DNA from: Bermanella sp. WJH001
GTDB taxonomy: Bacteria; Pseudomonadota; Gammaproteobacteria; Pseudomonadales; Oceanobacteraceae
Direction: 5' to 3'
Assembly: GCF_030070105.1 (NCBI RefSeq)
Contig: NZ_JASJOO010000002.1
Location: 1,116,001 to 1,180,000 of the forward strand
DNA: 64,000 bases
The notes beneath the pieces were generated by a model. The model was not told where the DNA came from and searched no databases. It saw only the letters and a program-made list of their open reading frames with translations. Made by a program: the position numbers and the translations under genes. Shown here piece by piece: positions 1 to 7,886 of the stretch; position 1 is the stretch's first letter; the number at the start of each line of letters is the position of its first letter.

Positions 1-1
1 A

Positions 2-199
2 GCTAAAGCCATGGGCTTGAACATGTGTGGTGTGGATATTCTGCGTTCTAACAATGGCCCAGTTGTGATGGAGGTGAACTCATCACCTGGTCTTGAAGGT
101 ATTGAGAACGCAACCGGCAAAGACGTGGCTAAGTTGATTATTCAGCTGCTAGAAAAAAATGCAAAACCAAACAGCACTCGCACAAAAGGTAAAGGTTAA
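2..199 (+). CDS. rimK: RimK-type glutamate ligase, C-terminal fragment (5' end outside window)
   Basis: This is the end of an ATP-grasp ligase that adds glutamates to the C-terminus of ribosomal protein S6 in RimK-family members. The visible frame opens with [16 protein letters not shown] and carries [15 protein letters not shown], the conserved ATP-grasp segment whose Glu and Asn bind magnesium. A basic tail rich in Lys, Thr and Arg follows. About 65 codons are present and the catalytic N-terminal part lies upstream of base 1. The TAA stop overlaps the next ATG (TAATG), so the following gene is translationally coupled. The RimB-type protease three genes downstream supports the RimK assignment over other ATP-grasp ligases. 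Confidence 0.9.
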   Translation, partial: AKAMGLNMCGVDILRSNNGPVVMEVNSSPGLEGIENATGKDVAKLIIQLLEKNAKPNSTRTKGKG

Positions 200-1218
200 T
201 GGAGCCACTGCTTATTGCAGGCCATAAGATATTACCTGGTGAAACAAAACGTATAGAAATTCCTATGGTGCGTCTGTATACAGACACCACCATGAGTATT
301 CCTGTATTTGTAAAACGCGGTAAACGTAACGGCCCTACTTTGTTTTTAAGTGCTGCTATTCATGGTGATGAGCTTAACGGCATTGAGATCATTAATCGCA
401 TAATTAACAGCAAGTCGATCCAAGCTCTCAAAGGCACCCTAATCGCGGTGCCTATGGTGAATGTATATGGCGTTTTAAATCAAAGCCGATATTTACCTGA
501 CAGACGCGACCTTAATCGCTCGTTTCCTGGGTCTAAGCGTGGCTCATTAGCGGCACGTATGGCCCATACTTTTTTAACTGAGATAGTCTCCAAAGCCGAT
601 TATGGTATCGATTTTCATACAGGGGCGATCCATCGCAGTAATTTGCCACAAATCCGTGCAAACCTAGACGACCCTGAAACGTTAGATCTTGCTAAGGCAT
701 TTGGTTTACCGGTTTTGTTAAACTCCAATTTACTGGATGGTTCATTGCGTCAATGTGCCGCGGATTTAGGCACCAAAATTTTATTGTATGAAGCTGGTGA
801 AGCGTTACGTTTTGACGAATTAGCCATACGTGCCGGTGTTAAAGGCACAACAAAGGTTATGCGTCATCTGGGAATGCTAAATAAGAGCAAAGCAAAAACC
901 AACTCGATTATTGAACCCATTATTGCACGACAAAGTGGCTGGATTCGCGCTAATGAAAGTGGCTTTGTTATGCACCACAAACAACTGGGTGACTTTGTGA
1001 GTAAAGACGAAGCCCTTGCCACCATTAGTGACCCGTACGGCCAAAAGTTAGATGATGTGCTTAGCAATGCTGATGGTATTATTATTGGCAAGCAAAACAT
1101 CCCCTTAGTTCAAGAGGGTGAAGCCATGTATCATGTTGCATACTTCAAAGAGCCAGATGATGTGGTTGAAAACCTTGAAATTATGAACGAAGAACTATTA
1201 CCAGAGGACTATACGTAG
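199..1218 (+). CDS. Succinylglutamate desuccinylase/aspartoacylase family protein
   Basis: Zinc carboxypeptidase-like (M14/AstE-ASPA fold) deacylase of 339 residues. Zinc ligands are visible as H55 and E58 in IHGDELNG and H140 in DFHTG, and the substrate-binding DLNRSFPG segment lies at about 104-111. The C-terminal part (about 235-330) looks like the biotinyl-lipoyl-like barrel of COG3608 proteins. It starts on the ATG overlapping the rimK stop and ends two bases before the MscS gene, so it belongs to the rimK operon. The substrate cannot be read from sequence. Since it sits between rimK and a RimB-type protease, an acyl-amino acid or glutamyl modification product is a reasonable inference only. 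It is not arginine-pathway AstE by context, because no other ast genes are present. Confidence 0.85.
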   Translation: MEPLLIAGHKILPGETKRIEIPMVRLYTDTTMSIPVFVKRGKRNGPTLFLSAAIHGDELNGIEIINRIINSKSIQALKGTLIAVPMVNVYGVLNQSRYLPDRRDLNRSFPGSKRGSLAARMAHTFLTEIVSKADYGIDFHTGAIHRSNLPQIRANLDDPETLDLAKAFGLPVLLNSNLLDGSLRQCAADLGTKILLYEAGEALRFDELAIRAGVKGTTKVMRHLGMLNKSKAKTNSIIEPIIARQSGWIRANESGFVMHHKQLGDFVSKDEALATISDPYGQKLDDVLSNADGIIIGKQNIPLVQEGEAMYHVAYFKEPDDVVENLEIMNEELLPEDYT

Positions 1219-1220
1219 GC

Positions 1221-1748
1221 ATGTTGAATATTTTAATTGGCATTGGATTTGTCTTATCATTTGTTGTGCTAAGTAATGCCATTGAAAATTGGATAGAGCG
1301 CCATGGCCGTCGACGCAATGTAAGCAATGAACGAATTTTTTATATTCAAAAAATCATTAAGCTTGTGGGCTTTTTGTTACTTTTAATTGTTGCAGCGGCG
1401 GTTTTTGGCTTTAATTATAGTGAATTCAGTTTTATTGTTTCATCCGTCTTTGCGGTTGTGGGTGTTGCATTATTTGCACAGTGGTCAATTTTAAGTAATG
1501 TTACGGCCAGTATTATTATTTTTTTCTTTTTCCCTTACCGCGTTGGCGATAAGGTTCGCATTACAGATGAAAAAGAACACTTAGAAGGTGATATTATTGA
1601 AATCACCTTGTTCCATTTAATTCTTAGGCGCGAATGCGGGGATATTTTAACCTACCCCAATAGCTTGGTTTTCCAAAAAGCTATTATCATTCACCCAAAG
1701 ACAAAGAACGCACCCGTAAAAGAAATCGAGCCCAACTATGAGCCATAA
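1221..1748 (+). CDS. Small MscS-family mechanosensitive channel
   Basis: Inner-membrane channel of 175 residues, much shorter than E. coli MscS (286). It has a hydrophobic N-terminal helix (about 1-20), a second at about 45-68 and a third, pore-type helix at about 72-105. The beta domain follows with the hallmark FPYRVGDKVRI and a second strand region DIIEITLFHLILRR. The large C-terminal vestibule of MscS is missing, so this is a minimal member. It lies two bases after the deacylase gene and its last codons overlap the next ATG by 11 bases, so it is part of the rimK operon. It probably releases pressure in osmotic downshock or senses membrane state; the link with RimK is unexplained. Confidence 0.85.
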   Translation: MLNILIGIGFVLSFVVLSNAIENWIERHGRRRNVSNERIFYIQKIIKLVGFLLLLIVAAAVFGFNYSEFSFIVSSVFAVVGVALFAQWSILSNVTASIIIFFFFPYRVGDKVRITDEKEHLEGDIIEITLFHLILRRECGDILTYPNSLVFQKAIIIHPKTKNAPVKEIEPNYEP

Positions 1749-2169
1749 TAAATTTACCGTCGGCGCACTTGAAGTATGTGACCTGCCCCAGTTAGAAATC
1801 ACAAAGTTACACGTGCGTGTGGACACTGGGGCACAAACCTCTTCTTTGCATGTGGATAATATTGAAGAATTTACAGTGAATGATGAACGCTGGGTAAGTT
1901 TCGACATTCACCCAGATGTGCACAATGTGGATACTGTCGTGCGTCGCAAAGCCAAAGTGCACGACACGCGCATTGTGAAAAGCTCAAGCGGTGATAAAGA
2001 ACAGCGCAATGTGATTGAAACTCATATTGTATTAGGCAATGAAACTTGGCCAATTCATATCACCCTAACTGACCGCTCAAGCATGACCTATTTAATGCTG
2101 CTTGGTCGCCAAGCAATGGATGGCCGTGTATTGGTTGACCCATCCAATGAGTATTTACTTGGCCAGTAA
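1738..2169 (+). CDS. rimB: RimB-type retropepsin-like aspartic protease (PF05618 family)
   Basis: Protein of 143 residues in the family long annotated as ATP-dependent zinc protease (COG4067) but carrying a retropepsin-like D-T-G motif, here D29-T30-G31 in VRVDTGAQTSSLHVD. A second family motif, LLGRQAMDGRVLVDP, sits near the C-terminus. In Pseudomonas RimB is reported to trim the glutamate tails made by RimK. Here the gene is in the same operon as rimK, two genes downstream, which supports that role. The start overlaps the channel gene by 11 bases. The gene converges on the acyl-CoA dehydrogenase gene across a 26-base gap. Confidence 0.85.
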   Translation: MSHNKFTVGALEVCDLPQLEITKLHVRVDTGAQTSSLHVDNIEEFTVNDERWVSFDIHPDVHNVDTVVRRKAKVHDTRIVKSSSGDKEQRNVIETHIVLGNETWPIHITLTDRSSMTYLMLLGRQAMDGRVLVDPSNEYLLGQ

Positions 2170-2180
2170 GTTCAAGTGAT

Positions 2181-2213
2181 ACAAAAATCGCGGGTTTACT
2201 TCATTAACCCGCG
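2181..2213 (-). terminator. Hairpin terminator overlapping the acyl-CoA dehydrogenase stop codon
   Basis: Perfect 8-bp arms CGCGGGTT (2189-2196) and AACCCGCG (2206-2213) flank a 9-base loop. On the minus strand a U-rich stretch (ATTTTTGT) follows. The stem includes the last codons and the stop of the minus-strand gene, and the site also separates the two convergent genes. Confidence 0.6.
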
Positions 2214-3320
2214 CGCAATGATTTCTTTCATCACTTCTGATGCTCCCCCATAAATCCTTTGAACTCTTGCATCTAAAAATGCCCGTGCAATTGGATATTC
2301 CTGCATATAGCCGTAGCCACCAAAAAGTTGCAAACAATCATCCGCTACCTTGCATTGTAATTCGGTGGACGACAACTTGGCCTTAGACGCGGTAACGGTA
2401 TCCAGTTCTCCGGCCATATATTGGTTAATACAATGATTGATAAAAGCCCAATTAACGCTGACCTGCGTGTCTAAATTCGCCAACGTAAAACGGGTATTTT
2501 GTAAATCCGATAACGCTTGGCCAAATAAACGACGCTGCTTGGTGTAATCAACAGTCCAATTAAGCATGCCGGTGCATGCACCCATGGCGCAAATTGATAA
2601 GATTAAGCGCTCACGCGGTAACTCTTGCATTAAGTGCTTAAAACCTTGGTTAAGCTGGCCAAGGGGCTCTTGGCACAATACCCCATCAAAATACAATTCA
2701 GATGTGTCGCCACAATGCTGGCCAATTTTCTCTAGATTCGACCCCACTTCGTAACCTGTGCTGTTTTTGTCGAGCAAAAATAAGCTAATGCCTTTTGCAC
2801 CTGCGCTGGGGTCGGTTTTGGCAGCAACGATACACACATCAGCATGTTGACCATTGGTAATAAACGTTTTTTGTCCACTGACTCGAAAACCCTCATCGGA
2901 TTTACGCGCAGACGTGGTGATTGCCTGTAAATCACTGCCCGCCCCAGGTTCGGTCATGGCGATGGCACCCACCGCTTCACCAGTGACAAGTTTGGGTAGC
3001 CATTGTTGCTTTTGTGCTTCATTACCTAGGTGTGCAATATAAGGGGCCACAATATCACTATGAACCGAAACGTTAGTGGCCAATGCCGCAAAACCTCGCA
3101 TGGACATTACCTGTACCACTAAGGCCGATAACCCGAAGTCACCCCCACAGCCGCCATAGGCCTCCTCAATATCAATGCATAAAAAACCAGCATCCCCCAT
3201 TTCGCGCCATAGATTTCGCGGAATGATCCCATCTCGCTCCCATGCACTATAAAATGGCGCGACCTTTTGATCTAAAAAGCGGTTTAAAGAATCACGAAAT
3301 AACTCAATATGTTCAGACAT
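2196..3320 (-). CDS. Acyl-CoA dehydrogenase, isovaleryl/long-chain-type active site
   Basis: FAD flavoprotein of 374 residues that makes the 2,3-double bond in acyl-CoA thioesters. AMTEPGAGSDLQAI (about 121-134) and FITNGQHAD are standard FAD and substrate motifs, and QLFGGYGYMQEYP lies near the C-terminus. At the usual catalytic position the sequence reads RIYGGASEV, without the Glu of medium-chain enzymes. Instead a Glu (E237) is present in LPRERL, the helix position used by isovaleryl-CoA and long-chain enzymes. The gene stands alone, divergent from plsC with about 230 bases between start codons. The chain-length preference cannot be read with certainty, and the electron acceptor is presumably ETF. 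Confidence 0.9.
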   Translation of the reverse strand: MSEHIELFRDSLNRFLDQKVAPFYSAWERDGIIPRNLWREMGDAGFLCIDIEEAYGGCGGDFGLSALVVQVMSMRGFAALATNVSVHSDIVAPYIAHLGNEAQKQQWLPKLVTGEAVGAIAMTEPGAGSDLQAITTSARKSDEGFRVSGQKTFITNGQHADVCIVAAKTDPSAGAKGISLFLLDKNSTGYEVGSNLEKIGQHCGDTSELYFDGVLCQEPLGQLNQGFKHLMQELPRERLILSICAMGACTGMLNWTVDYTKQRRLFGQALSDLQNTRFTLANLDTQVSVNWAFINHCINQYMAGELDTVTASKAKLSSTELQCKVADDCLQLFGGYGYMQEYPIARAFLDARVQRIYGGASEVMKEIIARGLMK

Positions 3321-3466
3321 AGCAGGCTGGCCTTTTATTATTTTTGCCCATTTTCACATTTGAGCCTTGAGATTAGAAAGCACCAAGAGGATCAAATTCA
3401 TTAGCATTGCCTGATTTACACAAGATAATGCGGATATTTATGACATTTAAGGGGGAAATGGCCAAA

Positions 3467-3494
3467 TTGGACTAAAAATATAACGCAGTAATAG
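3467..3494 (+). promoter_or_regulatory. Candidate sigma-70 promoter for plsC
   Basis: TTGGAC (3467-3472) and TAATAG (3489-3494) are separated by 16 bases, roughly 55 bases before the preferred plsC start. Both boxes are imperfect, so this is a weak call. Confidence 0.3.
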
Positions 3495-3548
3495 AAGAAT
3501 TGAGTAAACAAATGTATGCTCGCCACCTCATTTACAATAGGTAGACTC

Positions 3549-4292
3549 ATGATTCGTCTTATTCGCTTTTGTTTACTGGCTATTCACTTTGTCATAACCA
3601 GTGCTGTGGGCCTTTTAATTGGTCTGTTACGCCCTTTTCATCCAACAAATAGCCGCTGGTGCGCGCATTTATACGGCAAAATTGGCATGCCTATTATTGG
3701 TATCAAAACCGAAGTTGAAGGGCTTGAGCACTTTGATTCAGACAAGCCTTACATTGTGGTTGCCAACCACCAAAGTAACTGGGACTTGTTTATTGTGGGC
3801 AGTATCGTGCCTAAACGCACAGTAAGCGTAGGGAAAAAGAGCTTAAAATGGGTACCCCTGTTTGGTCAGCTATACTGGTTAGCCGGTAATGTCCTTATTG
3901 ACCGAGGTAACCCGCGCAAAGCAATGGAAGCCATGGCCATTACCAAGGAAGCCCTTATCGCAAAGAACACCAATATCTGGTTTTTTGCAGAAGGCACCCG
4001 CAATAAAGGTAAAAACATGCTGCCCTTTAAAAAAGGCGCCTTTGTGACGGCGATTAATGCTGGTGTACCCATTATCCCTGTTTGCTGCAGCAGTTATCTC
4101 GATGGCTTTGATATCAACAAGTGGGATAACGGTGTTGCCCGTTTACGTGTACTACCAGCCGTCAGCACCGCTGGTTATACCCAAGAAAATGTACAAGAAC
4201 TAATGGATGAACTGCACGCTACCATGCTCAATAACATCAAAGAGCTAGATGGTTTGCGCAATAACCAATCAGAATCCGCTTATAACGCCTAA
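3549..4292 (+). CDS. plsC: 1-acyl-sn-glycerol-3-phosphate acyltransferase
   Basis: Makes phosphatidic acid from lysophosphatidic acid at the inner membrane. It shows the acyltransferase HX4D motif as H74 and D79 in ANHQSNWDLF, the second motif FAEGTRNKGKN and the VPIIPVC segment, after an N-terminal hydrophobic stretch. I choose the ATG at 3549 because an AGGT-like ribosome site precedes it and the product (247 residues) equals the usual PlsC length. An upstream in-frame ATG at 3516 would add 11 residues and lacks a good ribosome site. A strong terminator follows at 4324. FadD and FabH2 elsewhere in the window fit an active fatty-acid and phospholipid metabolism. Confidence 0.9.
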   Translation: MIRLIRFCLLAIHFVITSAVGLLIGLLRPFHPTNSRWCAHLYGKIGMPIIGIKTEVEGLEHFDSDKPYIVVANHQSNWDLFIVGSIVPKRTVSVGKKSLKWVPLFGQLYWLAGNVLIDRGNPRKAMEAMAITKEALIAKNTNIWFFAEGTRNKGKNMLPFKKGAFVTAINAGVPIIPVCCSSYLDGFDINKWDNGVARLRVLPAVSTAGYTQENVQELMDELHATMLNNIKELDGLRNNQSESAYNA

Positions 4293-4323
4293 TCACAAGA
4301 TTCGGCTGTTCAAGCATTAAAAC

Positions 4324-4345
4324 GCCCAGTAAGCTGGGCTTTTTT
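4324..4345 (+). terminator. Rho-independent terminator of plsC
   Basis: GCCCAG (4324-4329), loop TAAG and CTGGGC (4334-4339) are followed by six T residues. It lies 30 bases after the plsC stop and 18 before the next gene. Confidence 0.85.
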
Positions 4346-4362
4346 ATGCCCGAAAGACAATC

Positions 4363-5166
4363 ATGAACCCTTTTGATGTTTGCCATCATTGTATTGAACT
4401 GCTTATATCCGACCCTTTGCTGGGTAATGATTTAAACGCGTTGGCCCACCGCTATGATCTGAGCCCTAGCCACTTCCAAAAGATGTTTAAACGCCACGTT
4501 GGAATCACCCCTAAGCAGTTTCAACAAAGCATACTGACACAACGTGCACAGCCTATGCTATTAACTCAAAGTGCGTTGGACACCAGCGAATCATTACAAT
4601 TATCAAGCCCTTCTCGATTACACGATGCATTTGTGACAATTGAGGCCATGAGCCCAGGGGAGTTCAAATCTCAAGGGGCGTCACTCATACTGCGCTATGC
4701 TCAACAGCACACTATTTTTGGCCCGTTACTGGTTGTATTAAGTGAGCGCGGCATTTTTTATCTTGGCTTTCATCACGATATCAGCGACACCATTTTGAAT
4801 ATTCAGCAGCGCTTCCCTAAAGCCAGATTAATAGCATGCGAGGATCAGCACCTTTTAGATCATGACCCGTTTATCAACCCTTCTAATGTAACGCTTCATT
4901 TACCAGCCACAAATTTTCAAGTTCAGGTATGGCGTGCCCTACTATCTACTAGAGCTGGCCAGCTCATTAGCTACAAAGACATCGCCACTCGCATCGGCAA
5001 TCCAAAGGGCAGTCGCGGTGTCGGTCAAGCGGTGGGGGCTAACCCTGTGGCGTTTTTAATCCCTTGTCACCGCGTCATCAAACAAAGTGGTGCCATCAGC
5101 GGATATCGCTGGGGGGTTCCCACAAAAACGGCTCTGCTGAGCTGGGAGCAGGCTCAACACCAGTAG
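4363..5166 (+). CDS. AraC-type HTH fused to O6-methylguanine-DNA methyltransferase (Ada-like, no N-terminal metal domain)
   Basis: A 267-residue protein with an AraC-type helix-turn-helix region at about 10-105 (YDLSPSHFQKMFKRHVGITP) followed by the methyltransferase fold. The alkyl-acceptor cysteine is C235 in IPCHRVIK, and SGYRWG follows as in Ogt/Ada proteins. The zinc-cysteine phosphotriester-sensing domain of E. coli Ada is absent. The protein therefore probably repairs O6-alkylguanine and may regulate its own gene, but cannot sense methylphosphotriesters in the Ada manner. It is a single gene after the plsC terminator, followed by an 79-base gap before a response-regulator operon. Confidence 0.88.
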   Translation: MNPFDVCHHCIELLISDPLLGNDLNALAHRYDLSPSHFQKMFKRHVGITPKQFQQSILTQRAQPMLLTQSALDTSESLQLSSPSRLHDAFVTIEAMSPGEFKSQGASLILRYAQQHTIFGPLLVVLSERGIFYLGFHHDISDTILNIQQRFPKARLIACEDQHLLDHDPFINPSNVTLHLPATNFQVQVWRALLSTRAGQLISYKDIATRIGNPKGSRGVGQAVGANPVAFLIPCHRVIKQSGAISGYRWGVPTKTALLSWEQAQHQ

Positions 5167-5245
5167 CGACAAAACCCGCCAACTACCTTGCGATATGGCC
5201 AATTGCCACCTTAACTTTAGTAAGTGGTAATGATCAGAGGCACCC

Positions 5246-5629
5246 ATGTCACGTAAAGTTTTAATCTGTGATGACTCAAATATGGCGCGCAAGCAAATGG
5301 CCCGTGCGCTACCAGACAACTGGACGGTTGAAGTGTCGTTTGCTCATCATGGCGAAGATGCCATTGAACAAATAAAAACCAATCAATTTGAAGTCATGTT
5401 TCTCGATTTAACCATGCCAGTTATGGATGGCTATCAAACCCTAGAAGCCATTCGTAAAGATGACCTGCCTATTATGGTGATTGTGGTATCCGGTGATATA
5501 CAGCCTGAAGCCCAAGACCGAGTCAAAAAATTAGGCGCCATCGACTTTATAAAAAAACCCGTTGATAAAGAACGCATCCAAAATGTTCTAACAGAATACG
5601 GCATCATTGGGGGTAACTCCGATGAATGA
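5246..5629 (+). CDS. CheY-like single-domain response regulator
   Basis: Stand-alone receiver of 127 residues with no output domain. The phosphorylation apparatus is complete: D9 and D10 in CDDS, acceptor D54 in FLDLTMP, S82 in VVSGD and the Lys of the KKP motif near 104. It overlaps the start of the CheC-like gene by 8 bases and heads a three-gene operon. By analogy with CheY-CheC pairs it likely receives phosphate from a histidine kinase not encoded here and is dephosphorylated by the neighbour. Confidence 0.9.
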   Translation: MSRKVLICDDSNMARKQMARALPDNWTVEVSFAHHGEDAIEQIKTNQFEVMFLDLTMPVMDGYQTLEAIRKDDLPIMVIVVSGDIQPEAQDRVKKLGAIDFIKKPVDKERIQNVLTEYGIIGGNSDE

Positions 5630-6236
5630 AGCCATTAAGCTGAGCGAAGACGAACGGGATTGTTATCAAGAGATTACTAATGTGGCCATGGGACAAGCGG
5701 CGGATCGTTTAGCCCGCTTACTCAATGTGTATGTGGTGTTACCCATCCCAAACGTTAACATCATTGAAATTAATGAATTCAAAATGACGTTAAAATCACT
5801 GGAGCATAACGCCACAGTAAGCGCGGTATGCCAAGGTTTTATTGGGGCGGGCATTGCAGGTGAAGCATTATTGATTTTTAACGACGCCAGTTTTTCTGAT
5901 ATTGCCAAGCTGTTAAATTACCCAGGTAACTTAGATCAACACGAAGAATTAGAAATGTTAATGGATGTGGCCAACGTACTAAATGGCGCATGCATCCAAG
6001 GTATTGGCGGTCAACTCGATATCGACTTCAGCCAAAGTCATCCAATGGTACTTGGACAGCACTGCTCTATTGCCGATTTATTATCACAAAAGAAAAACAC
6101 ATGGCAACGAACCATGGCTATTGAAATAAATTACACCATTGAAGATCACAATATAAATTGCGATTTATTGCTGTTATTTACCGAGGACAGCGTGCTTCAC
6201 ATGAACCGTTTAATCAGCTTTTTATTGGATGATTAA
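5622..6236 (+). CDS. CheC/CheX-family CheY-P phosphatase
   Basis: Protein of 204 residues related to CheC, which dephosphorylates CheY-P. Two E-x2-N-type active-site helices are recognisable: QEITNVAMGQAADRL near the N-terminus and MLMDVANVLNGACIQGIGG in the middle. I start at ATG 5622, with GGGGG just upstream, rather than at the in-frame TTG at 5607. It overlaps the response regulator by 8 bases and ends one base before the PAS gene, so the three are co-translated. No CheA, CheW or receptor genes are nearby, so this looks like a dedicated accessory module rather than a complete chemotaxis cluster. Confidence 0.82.
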   Translation: MNEAIKLSEDERDCYQEITNVAMGQAADRLARLLNVYVVLPIPNVNIIEINEFKMTLKSLEHNATVSAVCQGFIGAGIAGEALLIFNDASFSDIAKLLNYPGNLDQHEELEMLMDVANVLNGACIQGIGGQLDIDFSQSHPMVLGQHCSIADLLSQKKNTWQRTMAIEINYTIEDHNINCDLLLLFTEDSVLHMNRLISFLLDD

Positions 6237-6237
6237 A

Positions 6238-6684
6238 ATGAGTAATAACGATACAGACATGACTGAGTTTCACTGGTTTATGGATATTCTACAGACCATA
6301 GATGCAGGCTTAGTGGTATTAGATAGAGATTACAATATAAAACTGTGGAATGGTTTCATGGAAAACCACAGCGGGATTCGACCAGACCAAGCAAAGGGCA
6401 ACAACCTATTTGAGTTATTTACTGAAATAGACAAAGAATGGTTTAAGAAAAAAGCAGAATCTGTTTTTTTACTCAATACAAGGGCATTTACTATTAGTGA
6501 GCAACGCCCTTACCTATTTAAGTTTAAAAACAATCACCCAATAACGGGTCGAGCAGAATTTATGTATCAAAATTCAACTATGATTCCTTTAAATAATATT
6601 GAAGGTACTACCGACCATATTTGTTTGATTATTTATGATGTGACCGCTGCGGCTATGCATAAAAATGATTTAGCCAATAAATAG
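6238..6684 (+). CDS. PAS domain protein
   Basis: A 148-residue protein that is essentially one PAS sensor domain: FMDILQTIDAGLVVLDRDYNIKLWN-type opening at about 10-35, ENHSGI and a conserved core ending in DHICLIIYDVTA. No kinase, cyclase or effector domain is attached, so it must act by binding a partner or ligand. I use ATG 6238, preceded by GGATGA, over an ATG nine bases upstream. It is the third gene of the response-regulator/CheC operon, which suggests it feeds a signal into a kinase that acts on that regulator. Cofactor and signal are unknown. Confidence 0.75.
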   Translation: MSNNDTDMTEFHWFMDILQTIDAGLVVLDRDYNIKLWNGFMENHSGIRPDQAKGNNLFELFTEIDKEWFKKKAESVFLLNTRAFTISEQRPYLFKFKNNHPITGRAEFMYQNSTMIPLNNIEGTTDHICLIIYDVTAAAMHKNDLANK

Positions 6685-6694
6685 TAAACCGATT

Positions 6695-7198
6695 TTATAG
6701 CACGCCAATTTCAGGATCTATGTTGGCGACGCTTTGTTGGAGTTTTTCCCCAAGCTTTACGTTTTTATTCATTTCTTCAAGTAGGCGTTCGATGTGTTGC
6801 TCAAGTACCGTAAGCTCTTGAACCAAGCTGCGGTGAAGAGGCTCAAAATCATCCCCTTGAGATAAATTCTGAGCTTTACTCAATAGCTTGCGAACATAAG
6901 CTAATTGCTGACTAAACACAGCGTTCGCTTTGTGAGCATTTCGTTCGACGATGATCGACTGCTTATATAACGCATCTAATTTTGCTGGTGATATAGTGCC
7001 CAGCGGGGCGTCATCTTCAGTTTTTTCAGATTCTTTTTTGTATTTTTTTTCAAGAAAATAAAACGCGCCCATACAAATGGCATAACTGATCAACCAAGCA
7101 AACCAGTTAACGGAACCGTTTTCTAACATTGCAGGCCACTGATGTACGATTCCTAATAACGTGCCGAGTATTAAACTCATTTTAATCATCATCGCCAT
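6695..7198 (-). CDS. Uncharacterised membrane-anchored coiled-coil protein
   Basis: I do not recognise this 167-residue protein. Two membrane helices (about 4-20 and 31-49) are followed by a charged linker (KKYKKESEKTEDD) and a long helical region with heptad character from about 70 to 160. The start is supported by AAGGAGAG eight bases upstream of the ATG at 7198. It lies 13 bases downstream of a diacylglycerol kinase gap and in the same direction, so the two may be co-transcribed. It converges on the PAS gene across 10 bases. A structural or scaffold role at the inner membrane is only a guess. Confidence 0.6.
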   Translation of the reverse strand: MAMMIKMSLILGTLLGIVHQWPAMLENGSVNWFAWLISYAICMGAFYFLEKKYKKESEKTEDDAPLGTISPAKLDALYKQSIIVERNAHKANAVFSQQLAYVRKLLSKAQNLSQGDDFEPLHRSLVQELTVLEQHIERLLEEMNKNVKLGEKLQQSVANIDPEIGVL

Positions 7199-7230
7199 AA
7201 CAAATCTCTCCTTAACTTGCCTGATTATTA

Positions 7231-7629
7231 CTAAAAAAGTGGCAAACTAAACAATCCGAAATTAAACAAAATGATGCTACCCCAGACGCACACAACTTGC
7301 GCCAGACTGAAAAACACAGCAGCACTGGCAATATCTTTAGCGGCACCAGACAAGTCATGACGTTCACTGCCAATACGATCGACAACATATTCAATCGAAG
7401 TATTAAGTAACTCAGTGATAACAACAATAAACAAAGACATCAGCATAATGGCAAATTGAGTGATACTTTGTGCAATACATAAAGCGATCGGCGCTAAAAT
7501 TAAAGCCAGTACAAATTCTTGACGAACCGCTGCTTCTGTTTTCCAAGCGCGTTTAATCCCTTTGAACGAATAACCCGTCGCATTAAAAATGCGTAGAAAA
7601 CCGGTAGCCGTGAATTTCTTTTGTTCCAT
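7231..7629 (-). CDS. dgkA: Diacylglycerol kinase (DgkA type)
   Basis: Small integral-membrane kinase that phosphorylates diacylglycerol, recycling lipid from membrane-derived oligosaccharide synthesis. Length (132 residues) and pattern match DgkA: an amphipathic N-terminus, KTEAAVRQE, ELLNTSIEYVVDR with the catalytic Glu, the SGAAKDIASAAVF segment and three transmembrane helices. I prefer the ATG at 7629 (MEQKK) to the GTG six bases upstream. It is followed by the coiled-coil membrane protein on the same strand. The 257-base gap upstream is shared with a divergent membrane-protein gene. Confidence 0.92.
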   Translation of the reverse strand: MEQKKFTATGFLRIFNATGYSFKGIKRAWKTEAAVRQEFVLALILAPIALCIAQSITQFAIMLMSLFIVVITELLNTSIEYVVDRIGSERHDLSGAAKDIASAAVFFSLAQVVCVWGSIILFNFGLFSLPLF

Positions 7630-7886
7630 AATCACTCTAACAATCTATCTTAAAATAGCGCACACACTAACCTGAGAACCCTTGTATGACAAGCCTTTAG
7701 GCAACTAGAGTGTCATTTTCATGGTTGCCTCACAGATTAGACAAATGCCCAAGAGCAGAATGAATATACGGAATATAATGAGCACAACCCATATATAGAT
7801 AACGGTATAATATGCATGAATTTATGGCCTTGACCTTACCCTTCAAACCCGTAAAGCTATAGACAAATAAATCAAGAAACTTACTT

